DNA from: Paenibacillus sp. J2TS4
Lineage (GTDB): Bacteria; Bacillota; Bacilli; Paenibacillales; NBRC-103111
Length of the DNA stretch: 64,000 nt
NCBI RefSeq assembly: GCF_018403245.1
Contig: NZ_BOSH01000001.1
Location: forward strand, 806,001 to 870,000
Reading direction: 5' to 3'
Part shown: positions 8,715 to 17,975 of the stretch, one piece after another
How the letters are laid out: every line of letters begins with the position of its first letter
Position numbering within the stretch: position 1 is the stretch's first letter
The notes under the pieces: model-generated
Told to the model about the DNA's origin: nothing
Database searches by the model: none
Seen by the model: only the letters and a program-made list of their open reading frames with translations
Program-made: the position numbers and the translations under genes

Positions 8715-10497
8715 CGTCATTCACCACTGCAGGGATTAAAATCGTTACGATCGTTTCTTTGCCAGGGTTACTTTTTAGTGAAATACCGTATTGCTTTCCA
8801 TGTTTCAGCATTAAACGTTGCTGGACATTTTTTAACCCAATGGATTTCATCTCAACATCCTCTTTATTATTGATATGATCTTGAATCGATTGCAGTTTTT
8901 TTTCTTGAATGCCAATCCCGTTGTCTATTACTTGAATTTCGATTTTCTTTCCCGCTTGGCGGGCGCTTATTTGTAAAAAATTATCCTTTTGATCCTTGCG
9001 AAAACCATGGACAACATAATTTTCGATGATCGGCTGAAGAATCAATTTTTGGATCGGTGTGCTTTCGATTGTTGTAGGAATCTGAAAATCTGTTTGCAGC
9101 TTATTTGGATATTGTAACTTCATCAGCTTCAAATATTGACTCGTATTTTCAATTTCTTCATGAAGTGGAACCATTTCTTTCGATTCCAATGTATAACGAA
9201 GCAGTCGTGACAAATGATAGATCATATGACTAGACGTTATTGAACCATCGACCACTGCGGCCATTCGAATAACCTCCAATGTGTTAAAGAGAAAATGTGG
9301 ATTAATTTGCGACTGTAACGCTTTTAATTCCGCCTGCTGTTGCTTTATGTCAGCAATGTAATAGCGCTCAATATAGTCATTTAATTCATCAAGCATGGAA
9401 TTAAAACTAATCGCGATCGTCGCTAATTCATCATCATGCCTCGATTCTGGAATACGGACAGTTAAATTTCCGCTTTCAACTTCATGAATCGTTGCATTAA
9501 TTTGTTTTATTCGTGCTGAATAATTTCTCATAAATGTGTAAGTCATTAAAATCGCAATAATCGTCGAAAGGACAATTAATATCCACATCGTTCCTCTTAC
9601 AAAGGTTAATTTATTCAGCTCTTTTTGTGGAATGACGCTTACATATGTATGTTCTCCCATAGAGGCTAATGAATTGACATAGTACGTATCGCCATTTAGC
9701 TCCATCCGATTCTCGTTTATTTCATGATGTACTTTTTTCGTAATGTCTATTGGCACACCTTGATTAAACGAATAAACAATCTTTCCTTTCTCATCCAGTA
9801 AAAAGAAAGATGATCTCACTTCTGCATTTTTCTTCTTTATAATCTTTTCTAGCCCGTCAGTCGTATAAAAAATCGTCAGCTCTCCGATTTTTTTTAAAGA
9901 AACCGGATTGTTAATTCGCACCTTCTTAATGATCGTATCTTTTAGAACCCGCTCAACAGGCTTCTGCACCCGTATATCGGGTTGGTATCCGGCTGTTTCG
10001 GGTACTTGCCGCTCCGCTACGACACTTTGAGTCCAACGCCCATTATCGTAAATAAACAAATACTCGATTGCAGGGTAATCTTCCGAAGTTAGTGCTGCAG
10101 CATTAATATCGTTATCTTGAGTAAAAAGACCATTAAAATACGTATTGATGTTGCTCGGAATAAACGTTTTGCTCTCTGTAAATTTATCCAGCCGATATTT
10201 CGTATAATCTTCATAACCATTATGTAATGCATAAATGATGTCGGCTATCATATCCTCCCGATTATAAAGATTTCTAATGACACTATTTATGTCAGACTCC
10301 TTATTGGAAAAATAGTCCTCGACCCTTTCAAGTGTCCGCGTATTTAAATTCATTTCTCTTTGAATAATGATATCGGAATAATAGTTGGTGATTGTAATAA
10401 TTAACACAATCACCGTCACAATAATCGTAATCGAGGAGGTCAGCAATAGCTTATTAAAGATTTTCTGTTTAAATGTTGGTTTAGAATGGGTAGTCAT
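8707..10497 (-). CDS. YesM-type sensor histidine kinase
   Basis: 596 residues. Membrane segment at about residues 18-40, extracellular sensor region to about 300, second membrane segment (WILIVLSTIIAILMTYTF), HAMP domain, His_kinase domain with the phospho-His in QINPHFLFNTLE, and a HATPase domain with PIIENYVVHGF and DNGIGI. It partners the response regulator it overlaps. It probably senses an extracellular sugar or its loaded binding protein and drives the importer cluster. Separated from the binding-protein gene by a minus-strand terminator, so its expression may depend partly on readthrough. Confidence 0.93.
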   Translation of the reverse strand: MTTHSKPTFKQKIFNKLLLTSSITIIVTVIVLIITITNYYSDIIIQREMNLNTRTLERVEDYFSNKESDINSVIRNLYNREDMIADIIYALHNGYEDYTKYRLDKFTESKTFIPSNINTYFNGLFTQDNDINAAALTSEDYPAIEYLFIYDNGRWTQSVVAERQVPETAGYQPDIRVQKPVERVLKDTIIKKVRINNPVSLKKIGELTIFYTTDGLEKIIKKKNAEVRSSFFLLDEKGKIVYSFNQGVPIDITKKVHHEINENRMELNGDTYYVNSLASMGEHTYVSVIPQKELNKLTFVRGTMWILIVLSTIIAILMTYTFMRNYSARIKQINATIHEVESGNLTVRIPESRHDDELATIAISFNSMLDELNDYIERYYIADIKQQQAELKALQSQINPHFLFNTLEVIRMAAVVDGSITSSHMIYHLSRLLRYTLESKEMVPLHEEIENTSQYLKLMKLQYPNKLQTDFQIPTTIESTPIQKLILQPIIENYVVHGFRKDQKDNFLQISARQAGKKIEIQVIDNGIGIQEKKLQSIQDHINNKEDVEMKSIGLKNVQQRLMLKHGKQYGISLKSNPGKETIVTILIPAVVNDDV

Positions 10498-10524
10498 GTC
10501 TGTTCCCTCCCCGAATTAAGACTT

Positions 10525-10559
10525 TAAAAAAAACAAGCTGGAATATGACATCCAGCTCG
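10525..10559 (-). terminator. Terminator between binding-protein and sensor-kinase genes
   Basis: Read on the minus strand, AGCTGGA pairs with TCCAGCT around an 8-base loop, then TTG and a run of T residues. It would lower kinase/regulator expression relative to the abundant binding protein. Confidence 0.75.
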
Positions 10560-10570
10560 ATCACTTCTGT

Positions 10571-12022
10571 TTATTTTTTATTCTTCCATTCGTCATATTG
10601 TTTTTGGATCTCTTCCATTACTTTATCGAGCCCGGCCTCTTTTAATTTTTGATTAAACTTGGGCAAGTATTCTTCCGGATCAACAGAACCAGTAGCCAGT
10701 GATGGGAAGAATTCCTTCGATACGTTGGAAATCGAAGCGATCTCTGCCCTTACCGGATCGCTATCAAAATGGAATCCTAGAGTTGGCGCCGGTTTAGCTC
10801 TTTCATTAAACTCTTTAAAGGTATCCCATTTGTCAGCGGGATCTTCTTCATAGAGATAGAGAATAAAATGGTTTCCTAAAGAATAAGTTGGCAAATTGTA
10901 GTTTTCTACACGTGCTGGAAGATCTTTAATCGTTCCATCGTCATTTTTTTCGTAGTGGACTCCTTCGATTCCTTTATCCACTAGATTTCGCAAGTAAGGA
11001 TCTGTATTAAGCAAGTTCAAAAATTTCATTACCATTTGAGGATTTTTAGAAGTTGTTGAAATGGCTTGGATGGCTCCTGTTACAGAGCTATTGTATGTCG
11101 TAGGTTCTTCAGCCGGTACAGAAACAACATCATATTTAGCTGAACGAGTCCAAAGCAAATCTGCATAGGGCTGGGAATCACCCATGCGTACAAACCAGTT
11201 TTCTACATCCATTGGCCAATTATCTTTACTTGTTGCGGCATCCGATTTAACGTAGCCTGCTTGATAATATTTATGCATTGTTGTATACGTTTGCATGGTT
11301 AAGTCTGTCTCAAAGAAGTTAATAACGTGATCCGTGTCTCCTTCTAACGGGAATGCAAAGGGTAGTTCGCCTGTAATGACATAATCGTATGGGAGGAACG
11401 CTTTGAATGTCGCAATAGGTGTAACCCCCGGCTCGTTTTCTTTAATCACTTTCAGCATTGGCTCCAGGTCTTCAAGCATTTTTACTTGAGTTATATCGAA
11501 GTTGTATTTATCTACTAAACGTTTATTAAATGTATAAACCGTTTGTCTGGCAGCTTCTTTATTCGATGGAATTCCATAGAGCTTGCCATCTATTCTAGCA
11601 CCTTCGATTAGCGCGGGGTCCAGTGCTTCTTTTAATTCTTTTCCATCTGTTTCGAGCAAATCGTCAAGGGCCACGAATGCGCCTTTCTGAGCATCTTGAA
11701 TATAGTTTCCACCGCTTGTAAAGCCTAAATCAAATGGCTCACCAGAAGAAATGATAACCTGCATCTTTTGTTCATAATCGCCCCAGTCAATTTGTGTCAT
11801 TTTAACTGTAGCATTAATTTTTTCCTTCGTATACTTATTGACCTCTTCAAATACTTTTTCAGTATCCTTCTGGGGTGTTCCAATCGTATACCATTTGATC
11901 TCATATGGTTTGTCACCATTTCCACCGCCACCAGCGGATTCCTTTTTATCACTGCCGCAAGCGGCAAGGATGGTTCCAAAGCTTAGGACGAGAACGAATA
12001 GAAGCAAAAGCTTTTTCCTCAT
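10571..12022 (-). CDS. Extracellular carbohydrate-binding lipoprotein (LplA/LipO type)
   Basis: About 483 residues. Signal peptide MRKKLLLLFVLVLSFG and lipobox ILAAC, then an Asp/Lys-rich spacer and a long periplasmic-binding-protein fold. The start is set at the ATG after AGGGGAG, not at the in-frame codon 42 bases upstream. It captures an oligosaccharide and delivers it to the two permeases encoded just upstream in the same operon. The C-terminal third (NHFILYLY, KPAPTLGFHFD) resembles the DUF3502 region of this family. Ligand unknown. Confidence 0.9.
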   Translation of the reverse strand: MRKKLLLLFVLVLSFGTILAACGSDKKESAGGGGNGDKPYEIKWYTIGTPQKDTEKVFEEVNKYTKEKINATVKMTQIDWGDYEQKMQVIISSGEPFDLGFTSGGNYIQDAQKGAFVALDDLLETDGKELKEALDPALIEGARIDGKLYGIPSNKEAARQTVYTFNKRLVDKYNFDITQVKMLEDLEPMLKVIKENEPGVTPIATFKAFLPYDYVITGELPFAFPLEGDTDHVINFFETDLTMQTYTTMHKYYQAGYVKSDAATSKDNWPMDVENWFVRMGDSQPYADLLWTRSAKYDVVSVPAEEPTTYNSSVTGAIQAISTTSKNPQMVMKFLNLLNTDPYLRNLVDKGIEGVHYEKNDDGTIKDLPARVENYNLPTYSLGNHFILYLYEEDPADKWDTFKEFNERAKPAPTLGFHFDSDPVRAEIASISNVSKEFFPSLATGSVDPEEYLPKFNQKLKEAGLDKVMEEIQKQYDEWKNKK

Positions 12023-12047
12023 GTTAACTCCCCTTTCGTGTTCATTA

Positions 12048-13016
12048 TTATTCTTTAACGCCACCGATCGTTAATCCACTAATAAAGTACTTTTGGAAAA
12101 ATGGATAGGAGACTGCGATCGGTAATGTGGCAACTACCACCATAGCCATTTTGGCAGCATCGGCAGGAATCGTGTTAAATAAGCTTTGCTGCATCGCGCT
12201 TATTTCAATGTTTTGCCTCATAAATTCAAGATTTGCTTCAATCTTCATCAGCAATGATTGCAATGGTACAAGACTAGGCTCATCAATGTATAACAAAGCG
12301 TTAAACCAATCGTTCCAATAACCTAGCGTACTGAATAAGGCGATTGTCGCAATGCCCGGTAAAGAAAGCGGAAAAACAATTCGGTAAAATATTCTCCACT
12401 CACTGGCACCATCCATTCTGGCCGATTCTAAAATCGCTTCTGGAACCGATCTCATGAAGAAGGTACGCATAATAATGATATAAAACGCATTCATCGCAAG
12501 CGGCAAAATCAAGGCCCAAATCGTATTTTTCAAACCAAGAAACTGTGTTGCCACGATATAGCTTGGGACTAACCCACCGCTAAATAATAATGTGAAGAAG
12601 GCAAGAAATGTGAAAAATCTTCTATATTTAAATTGTTGTCTGGAAATCGCATATGCATAAAAGGTGATTAACGCTAAGCTAATTAGCGTTCCTACGATCG
12701 TAATAAAGATTGTAACCCCGTAGGAACGAAGTAACTGATCCTTAACGGCCCACAAATATTTATAAGCATCTAGACTCCATGCTTTCGGGACAAGCTGGAA
12801 GCCTTCTTTCACTATGGTTGTTTCATCTGTAAAGGATATGATAATAACGTAGATAAACGGGAAGATACACATGAATGTAAAGATCCCTAATAGCAAACTC
12901 ATAATCCAGTTTGTTAGCGGATGAAAATGATGATAGTTATGATATTTTTTCCTTTTTATAGGGTGTCCTTGTATCGTCTTCACGATAGAAACACGTTTAC
13001 TATCTTGACTCCTCAT
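12048..13016 (-). CDS. ABC sugar permease, LplC/YtcP type
   Basis: 322 residues, six predicted membrane segments. The EAA loop that docks the ATPase reads ESARMDGASEWRIFYRIVFP, and the family's terminal FxxGxxxGGVKE ending is present (FISGLTIGGVKE). GGGGAAAG precedes the ATG. It lies between its partner permease and the binding protein in a minus-strand operon. No ATPase gene is nearby, so a shared MsmX-type ATPase is inferred. Confidence 0.92.
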   Translation of the reverse strand: MRSQDSKRVSIVKTIQGHPIKRKKYHNYHHFHPLTNWIMSLLLGIFTFMCIFPFIYVIIISFTDETTIVKEGFQLVPKAWSLDAYKYLWAVKDQLLRSYGVTIFITIVGTLISLALITFYAYAISRQQFKYRRFFTFLAFFTLLFSGGLVPSYIVATQFLGLKNTIWALILPLAMNAFYIIIMRTFFMRSVPEAILESARMDGASEWRIFYRIVFPLSLPGIATIALFSTLGYWNDWFNALLYIDEPSLVPLQSLLMKIEANLEFMRQNIEISAMQQSLFNTIPADAAKMAMVVVATLPIAVSYPFFQKYFISGLTIGGVKE

Positions 13017-13088
13017 AAGGCGCGCTTTCCCCCCATCAATAAATTTGAGTATTCCATCGCCTATTGCATTTATCTCCGTCGAATGAAG

Positions 13089-14018
13089 CTAAAATAATGC
13101 ATTATCCTCGTCAATTTTTCTGACAATATGGTTCGTTAACAGTACAAGCACAAGGCCGACTGCTGACTGATAAAGACCGGCTGCTGTACTCATTCCGATA
13201 TCTCCAATCGTCATTAAACCACGATAGACGAATGTATCAATTACGTTCGTAACAGAGTACAAGGCTCCTGAATCACGAGGCACTTGATAAAATAATCCAA
13301 AATCAGAATTGAATATCTTTCCGACGTTCATAATCGTTAATATAATCATAAGGGGTTTAATCATCGGCAAGGTTATATGACGAATTTGCTGCCATTTCGT
13401 CGCCCCATCCATCATGGCTGCCTCATAATACGTTCTGTCGATCCCGACAATCGCAGCTAGATAGACGATACTTCCGTAGCCGATACCTTTCCACATACTC
13501 ATAAACACGAGGATGAACGGCCAGTATTTCGGCTCGTTATACCAAGAAACCGCATCGATATTAAACCAGCCAAGAACATTGTTGAGCAAACCTCGGTCAG
13601 CGCTTAAGAAGGTGAATACGAAATAACTGACAATCACCCAAGATAGGAAATGCGGGAATAGCATACCGGTTTGATAAAACTTGGCTAGTTTTTTATTGGC
13701 CAGTTCACTAAGGAGGATAGCGGCTGTTACTGCTGTAACAAGCCCAAGTACAATAAAGACTAGATTATACAAAATAGTATTCCTTGTAATAACAAAAGCG
13801 CTATTCGTACTAAAGAGATAATTGAAATTATCCCAGCCAACCCACTTACTATTCATAATGCTGGCAAAAAATCCGTCAGGATCTATTCGAAACTTCTTAA
13901 AAGCGATAACAGTTCCAAACATAGGCAAATAGGAAAATAACAGAAACCAAATTGTTCCCGGCAATACCATAAGAATCCAGACGCGATTCTTATACATAAT
14001 GTGCAGTGTCTCTTTCAA
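13089..14018 (-). CDS. ABC sugar permease, LplB type
   Basis: 309 residues, six membrane segments, EAA loop EAAMMDGATKWQQIRHITLP. The start is TTG, three bases after AAGGAGG; the next ATG is seven codons in and lacks a ribosome site. First gene of the AT-rich importer operon (LplB, LplC, binding protein, then kinase and regulator after a terminator). The upstream region holds palindrome array 2. Confidence 0.92.
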   Translation of the reverse strand: MKETLHIMYKNRVWILMVLPGTIWFLLFSYLPMFGTVIAFKKFRIDPDGFFASIMNSKWVGWDNFNYLFSTNSAFVITRNTILYNLVFIVLGLVTAVTAAILLSELANKKLAKFYQTGMLFPHFLSWVIVSYFVFTFLSADRGLLNNVLGWFNIDAVSWYNEPKYWPFILVFMSMWKGIGYGSIVYLAAIVGIDRTYYEAAMMDGATKWQQIRHITLPMIKPLMIILTIMNVGKIFNSDFGLFYQVPRDSGALYSVTNVIDTFVYRGLMTIGDIGMSTAAGLYQSAVGLVLVLLTNHIVRKIDEDNALF

Positions 14019-14237
14019 GTTCCTCCTTGCCCTCCTTTACTTGAAACATTGTAAGCACTTTCATATATTGATTATAAAAAAGAGCATCTTTCTTTAGTAG
14101 TTGACTTATTTCAGATTCACTGGAGAAATTAAATAATTTGCTGCTGAGCCTCTCAACATTGCGGTCATCGCCGGAGGAGCACCACAAGATTGACATGCAG
14201 TAGGTCAATTTTAAGAAATGCCGGTTTATAGGAAGAA

Positions 14238-14368
14238 GACGTGCAATCATGCACGTCATTCCCTGTCAAAAGCCAAAAATCGGCCGAATGACTAAATTTA
14301 CCTGCACAACTGTATGTCTTTAGCTAATTTCAACTATAAAGCTTACAATGACGTGCATATTTGTATGT
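14238..14368. repeat. Palindrome array 2 (three TGCA-type mini-palindromes)
   Basis: Begins with the perfect palindrome GACGTGCAATCATGCACGTC (14238-14257), then CCTGCACAACTGTATGTC-like and GACGTGCATATTTGTATGT units about 55 bp apart. The sequence between units (AATCGGCCGAATGACTAAAT, then TTAGCTAATTTCAACT) closely matches array 3 near 18150-18220. It fills the region between an AraC gene's 3' end and the LplB start. Confidence 0.7.
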
Positions 14369-14439
14369 TTTTTGTAAGTGATCGGGGAGGGTCTTACCAT
14401 TTTGCGCCAGCGAGACTAGACGGGTGATCTTGTCGACCT

Positions 14440-15366
14440 TCAGGGATTTGTAGGCTTATTATCATTCAGTAAAGTGTACTTAGGACGAAACTGGCTGGGA
14501 GACTTGCCGACCCAACGGCGGAATTGTCTCGAGAAGTGGCTGATGGATCCGAAGCCAAGCCGGGAAGCGATGGCTTCAATAGTCATATCGCTGTTGACCA
14601 ACAGCTCCTTCGCTTTATTGAGCTTCAACCGGCTTAAATATTGTCGCGGGGGAATTCCGTAAATTTTGGTAAAAATTTTGCTGCACTGACTGCGGCTAAG
14701 ATGGAGCTCCTCCGCAATAGTTGAGACGGACCCGGCAGTAAGCACCATGGATTGCAGTCTTTCTGCAATGATATGGGCGGTATCCGCTTCGTTCTGGGTG
14801 GCGTCTTTATGGGGAGCGGGCAGATCGGAACCGCTTTTGCCGGATGACAGAAAAAGAACGATTTCCCTGACGATCAGCAGGGTGAAGGCTTGAAGCGCGA
14901 TTTGGTTGTCATAGGTAAGCTCCAGACGGGCGTCGGGGCATGAAGGCAAGCTGTTGTCGGACAGTAAACTCCGCTGCAGCAGTTGCTCGATTTCCTGAAT
15001 GTATCGGGACAGGTTCGTTTGCAAGGCTTCCTCCTTGGTCAAACGCCCGTACGGGGAATGGCTTAACCGTTGGCGCAGCTTCGGATCATCGATGTCAAAA
15101 TGAAGATTAAAGAAAGAATAGGGCTCCTCTGATTTATTTTCCATTTCATGCCGCACCCCGGACTTCAGCAGCAGCCAATCTCCTGCATGCAGTTGCAGCT
15201 TGTGCCCATTAATTATATGGGTTACACTTCCGCCCCAGCAATATAAAAGCTCAAACAGATGGTGATGGTGATTAGGGAACGACCACCCGGGAGGCTTCAC
15301 GCTGAAGTGGCAGCCGACGATTTGTAAAGTGCTGGTCATGTTGGGGAAATATATATCGATGTTCAT
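14440..15366 (-). CDS. AraC-family transcriptional regulator
   Basis: About 308 residues: cupin-like N-terminus with HHHHLFELLYCWGG metal/sugar pocket residues, C-terminal double HTH (STIAEELHLSRSQCSKIFTK; IASRLGFGSISHFSRQFRR). The ATG at 15366 has AAAGGG at 8 bases; a GTG nine bases earlier is less likely. Divergent from the GH35 beta-galactosidase gene, whose promoter carries two TGTACAAA repeats, so it is probably that gene's regulator. Confidence 0.87.
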   Translation of the reverse strand: MNIDIYFPNMTSTLQIVGCHFSVKPPGWSFPNHHHHLFELLYCWGGSVTHIINGHKLQLHAGDWLLLKSGVRHEMENKSEEPYSFFNLHFDIDDPKLRQRLSHSPYGRLTKEEALQTNLSRYIQEIEQLLQRSLLSDNSLPSCPDARLELTYDNQIALQAFTLLIVREIVLFLSSGKSGSDLPAPHKDATQNEADTAHIIAERLQSMVLTAGSVSTIAEELHLSRSQCSKIFTKIYGIPPRQYLSRLKLNKAKELLVNSDMTIEAIASRLGFGSISHFSRQFRRWVGKSPSQFRPKYTLLNDNKPTNP

Positions 15367-15470
15367 CACGGTCACCCTTTACCTGCAGAGATAGGACAGA
15401 CATGCATATTTCTGTAAAAATTATAACATGGATGCGACACAAATGTACAAAAACAGGGATGGTTTGCTAA

Positions 15471-15499
15471 TTGTACAAATAGGCTCAGCTTTCTATTAT
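15471..15499 (+). promoter_or_regulatory. Sigma-A promoter of the beta-galactosidase gene with direct-repeat operator
   Basis: TTGTAC (15471-15476), 17-bp spacer, TATTAT (15494-15499). The element TGTACAAA occurs at 15444-15451 and again at 15472-15479, overlapping the -35 box. Two direct repeats 28 bp apart next to a divergent AraC gene fit an AraC activator site. Confidence 0.6.
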
Positions 15500-15546
15500 G
15501 AAGGTAACCTGATTTTAATATGGATATAGAAAACGGAGGCTGCTCT

Positions 15547-17301
15547 ATGGGACAATTTGCGATTAGCGGGAATCAATTTACGTACGATGGAAAACCGATT
15601 CAACTTCTGTCCGGGGCGATGCATTATTTTCGGGTCGTGCCGGAGTATTGGCGGGATCGCTTGCTTAAGATGAAAGCCTGCGGTTTAAATACCGTTGAAA
15701 CTTATGTCGCATGGAATATTCATGAGCCTGAGGAAGGGCAATTTAACTTCAGCGGCATAGCCGATCTGGTTCGTTTTATTGAGATTGCCGGCGAGCTCGA
15801 TCTGCACGTTATTGTACGCCCCAGCCCTTATATTTGCGCGGAATGGGAATTCGGCGGCCTGCCGGCCTGGCTGCTGGGTTATCCGGATATGAAGCTTCGT
15901 TGCTATCATCAGCCTTTTCTGGATAAAGTCGATGCATACTATGACGTGCTGTTGCCGAAGCTGAAGCCTCTGCTGTGCACGAACGGCGGACCGATTATCG
16001 CGATGCAAATTGAGAACGAATACGGCAGCTATGGCAATGATAAACGTTATTTGGAGCATCTTAAAGAAAGTATGATTCGACGTGGAATGGATGTGCTGCT
16101 GTTTACATCCGACGGTCCGACTGATGTTATGCTGCAGGGCGGAATGGTGGACGGGGTGTTGGCTACGGTCAACTTCGGTTCCAGAGTGGAGGAAGCTTTT
16201 GCCAAGCTGGAAGAATACCAAGCGGGCAAGCCGCTGATGTGCATGGAATTTTGGAATGGCTGGTTTGACCATTGGGGGGAAGAGCATCACACCCGAGACG
16301 CCAAGGATGCTGCGGCTGTATTGGACGATATGTTGAAGGTCGGGGCTTCGGTTAACTTCTATATGTTCCATGGCGGGACGAACTTCGGGTTTTACAATGG
16401 AGCCAACTATGGCGGATTTTATGAGCCGACGGTAACCAGCTATGACTATGACTCGGCTTTGAGTGAGGAAGGAGAGCGGACCGAGAAATATTTCGCTTTC
16501 CGTGAAGTCATTGCGAAATATGCCAAGGTGGATGAGTCGATTCTACTGGAGCCGGTAAAGAAGAAGAGCTATGGGCGTGTGGAATTGACCGGGCAAACGA
16601 GCTTGTTTGACAGCTTGCCAGCCCTTTCCCAGCCCGTGGCCCGGACCTGTCCGGAGCCGATGGAGAAGCTTGGCCAGAACTACGGCTTTATTCTGTACAC
16701 GACCCATGTATCGGGACCGAGGGAGAAGGCGAAGCTGGTTCTTCAGGATGTCCATGACCGGGCGCTGGTTTTTTTGAATGGTGAGTTCCAAGGGGTACTG
16801 GAGAGATGGGATAAGGAGGGCAAGGTCGAACTGGAGATTCCGAAGGAAGGGGCCGAGCTCCGTATTCTCGTAGAAAATATGGGCAGGGTCAATTACGGGC
16901 CCAAATTAAAGGATTATAAGGGAATTACCGAAGCTGTGCGGCTAGGCTATCAGGCTCTTTACCACTGGACTATTCATCCTCTCCCATTGGACGACTTGAC
17001 CGAGCTGGTGTTTCAAGAGGGAGAGGGAACTTTTGCTCCCACAGGGAAGCCTGTATTTTACAAGGGTACTTTCCAGGTGGACGTGGCTGCGGATACGTAC
17101 TTGGATATGTCTGGATGGACTAAAGGGGTGGCTTATATCAACGGCTTTAATCTGGGCCGCTATTGGGAGCGCGGTCCCCAAGAGACGCTGTACATTCCGG
17201 GTCCCTTATTAAGGGAAGGGCAGAACGAAATCATCATCTTCGAGCTGCATGGAACGGGCGAAGCGGCTGTTACTTTGACGGATCAACCTAATCTGGGATA
17301 A
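15547..17301 (+). CDS. Beta-galactosidase, GH35
   Basis: About 584 residues, normal for bacterial GH35. N-terminal TIM barrel with GAMHYFRVVPEYWRDRL near residue 18, acid/base Glu in QIENEYGSYG near residue 157, nucleophile Glu in MEFWNGWFDHWGE near residue 233, then beta-sandwich domains with GFNLGRYW near the C-terminus. No signal peptide, so probably cytosolic: removes terminal beta-galactose from imported oligosaccharides. The ATG at 15547 follows CGGAGG; an upstream in-frame ATG at 15520 lacks one. Followed by a terminator. Confidence 0.95.
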   Translation: MGQFAISGNQFTYDGKPIQLLSGAMHYFRVVPEYWRDRLLKMKACGLNTVETYVAWNIHEPEEGQFNFSGIADLVRFIEIAGELDLHVIVRPSPYICAEWEFGGLPAWLLGYPDMKLRCYHQPFLDKVDAYYDVLLPKLKPLLCTNGGPIIAMQIENEYGSYGNDKRYLEHLKESMIRRGMDVLLFTSDGPTDVMLQGGMVDGVLATVNFGSRVEEAFAKLEEYQAGKPLMCMEFWNGWFDHWGEEHHTRDAKDAAAVLDDMLKVGASVNFYMFHGGTNFGFYNGANYGGFYEPTVTSYDYDSALSEEGERTEKYFAFREVIAKYAKVDESILLEPVKKKSYGRVELTGQTSLFDSLPALSQPVARTCPEPMEKLGQNYGFILYTTHVSGPREKAKLVLQDVHDRALVFLNGEFQGVLERWDKEGKVELEIPKEGAELRILVENMGRVNYGPKLKDYKGITEAVRLGYQALYHWTIHPLPLDDLTELVFQEGEGTFAPTGKPVFYKGTFQVDVAADTYLDMSGWTKGVAYINGFNLGRYWERGPQETLYIPGPLLREGQNEIIIFELHGTGEAAVTLTDQPNLG

Positions 17302-17311
17302 AACTAAAGAG

Positions 17312-17344
17312 CCTCTCCTCCTGATTCGGGACGGGGAGGTTTTT
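17312..17344 (+). terminator. Terminator of the beta-galactosidase gene
   Basis: CCTCTCC pairs with GGGGAGG and is followed by TTTTTG. Confidence 0.8.
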
Positions 17345-17445
17345 GAGTGGTTAGCGACTAGGTGAGGGGGCATGAAGAGGGCGGATTCCTGAAAAGCGAC
17401 TTCGTTGATTTGGATCAGGACCTTCTCCTTCTTAATTCAGCTCAT

Positions 17446-17730
17446 GGACTGAAGCACAAATCGGTTGCTTCTCCAAAGGACTAAAGCACAAACCGGTTGC
17501 TTCTCCAAAGGACTGAAGCACAAACCGGTTGTTTCCCCGAAGGACTGAAGCACAAACCGGTTGCTTCTCCAAAGGACTAAAGCACAAACCGGTTGCTTTT
17601 CCAAAGGACTGAAGCACAAACCGGTTGCTTCTCCAAAGGACTAAAGCACAAACCGGTTGCTTCCCCAAAGGACTGAAGCACAAACCGGTTGCTTCTCCAA
17701 GAACTGAAGCAAAAACCGGTTACTACCTCC
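17446..17730. repeat. 32-bp tandem repeat, nine units
   Basis: Nine head-to-tail units with an exact 32-bp period (GGACT at 17446, 17478, 17510 and so on). The unit contains GAAGCACAAACCGGTTGCTTC, a 6-bp stem GAAGCA/TGCTTC around an ACCGGT-containing loop, joined by TCCAAAGG-type sequence. Variation is limited to G/A after GGACT and C/T in the linker. The last unit is degenerate. 32 is not a multiple of 3, so it is not coding. There are no unique spacers, so it is not CRISPR. Confidence 0.93.
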
Positions 17731-17914
17731 AAGGTCTGTCAAACAATACGTGCCGGAGAGCTTATTATCGGGAAATGAATATGTTCAAATATCTGGTTTA
17801 TTTATCCGGAAACAAGGTATAATTGAGCTTGATTTAACAGTAGATTTGATTCTCGTAATGATCAAAAGTCATTCGCAGATAAAGTTCTGGTTAGTTGAAT
17901 ATTTCCCTTCTCCT

Positions 17915-17949
17915 CTTCATGATCGAACTATAATGGAAAGTTCATGAAG
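17915..17949 (+). promoter_or_regulatory. Possible promoter -10 inside an inverted repeat, upstream of palindrome array 3
   Basis: CTTCATGA (17915-17922) and TCATGAAG (17942-17949) flank a TATAAT at 17929-17934. A strong ribosome site (GGGGGAAGAGGG) and ATG at 17968 follow, opening a 20-codon frame that ends at 18030 inside the array. No good -35 box is seen. Confidence 0.3.
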
Positions 17950-17975
17950 GGGGAAGAGGGTGTTTCCATGGCAAC

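Noticed and set aside
13990..14259. 89-codon minus-strand frame overlapping the LplB start
   Set aside because: It overlaps the LplB gene in another frame, has no ribosome site and runs into palindrome array 2. It might be a gene remnant but similarity cannot be shown.
17446..17730. CRISPR array
   Set aside because: The 32-bp units are contiguous with no unique spacers and no cas genes are in the window; it is a plain tandem repeat.
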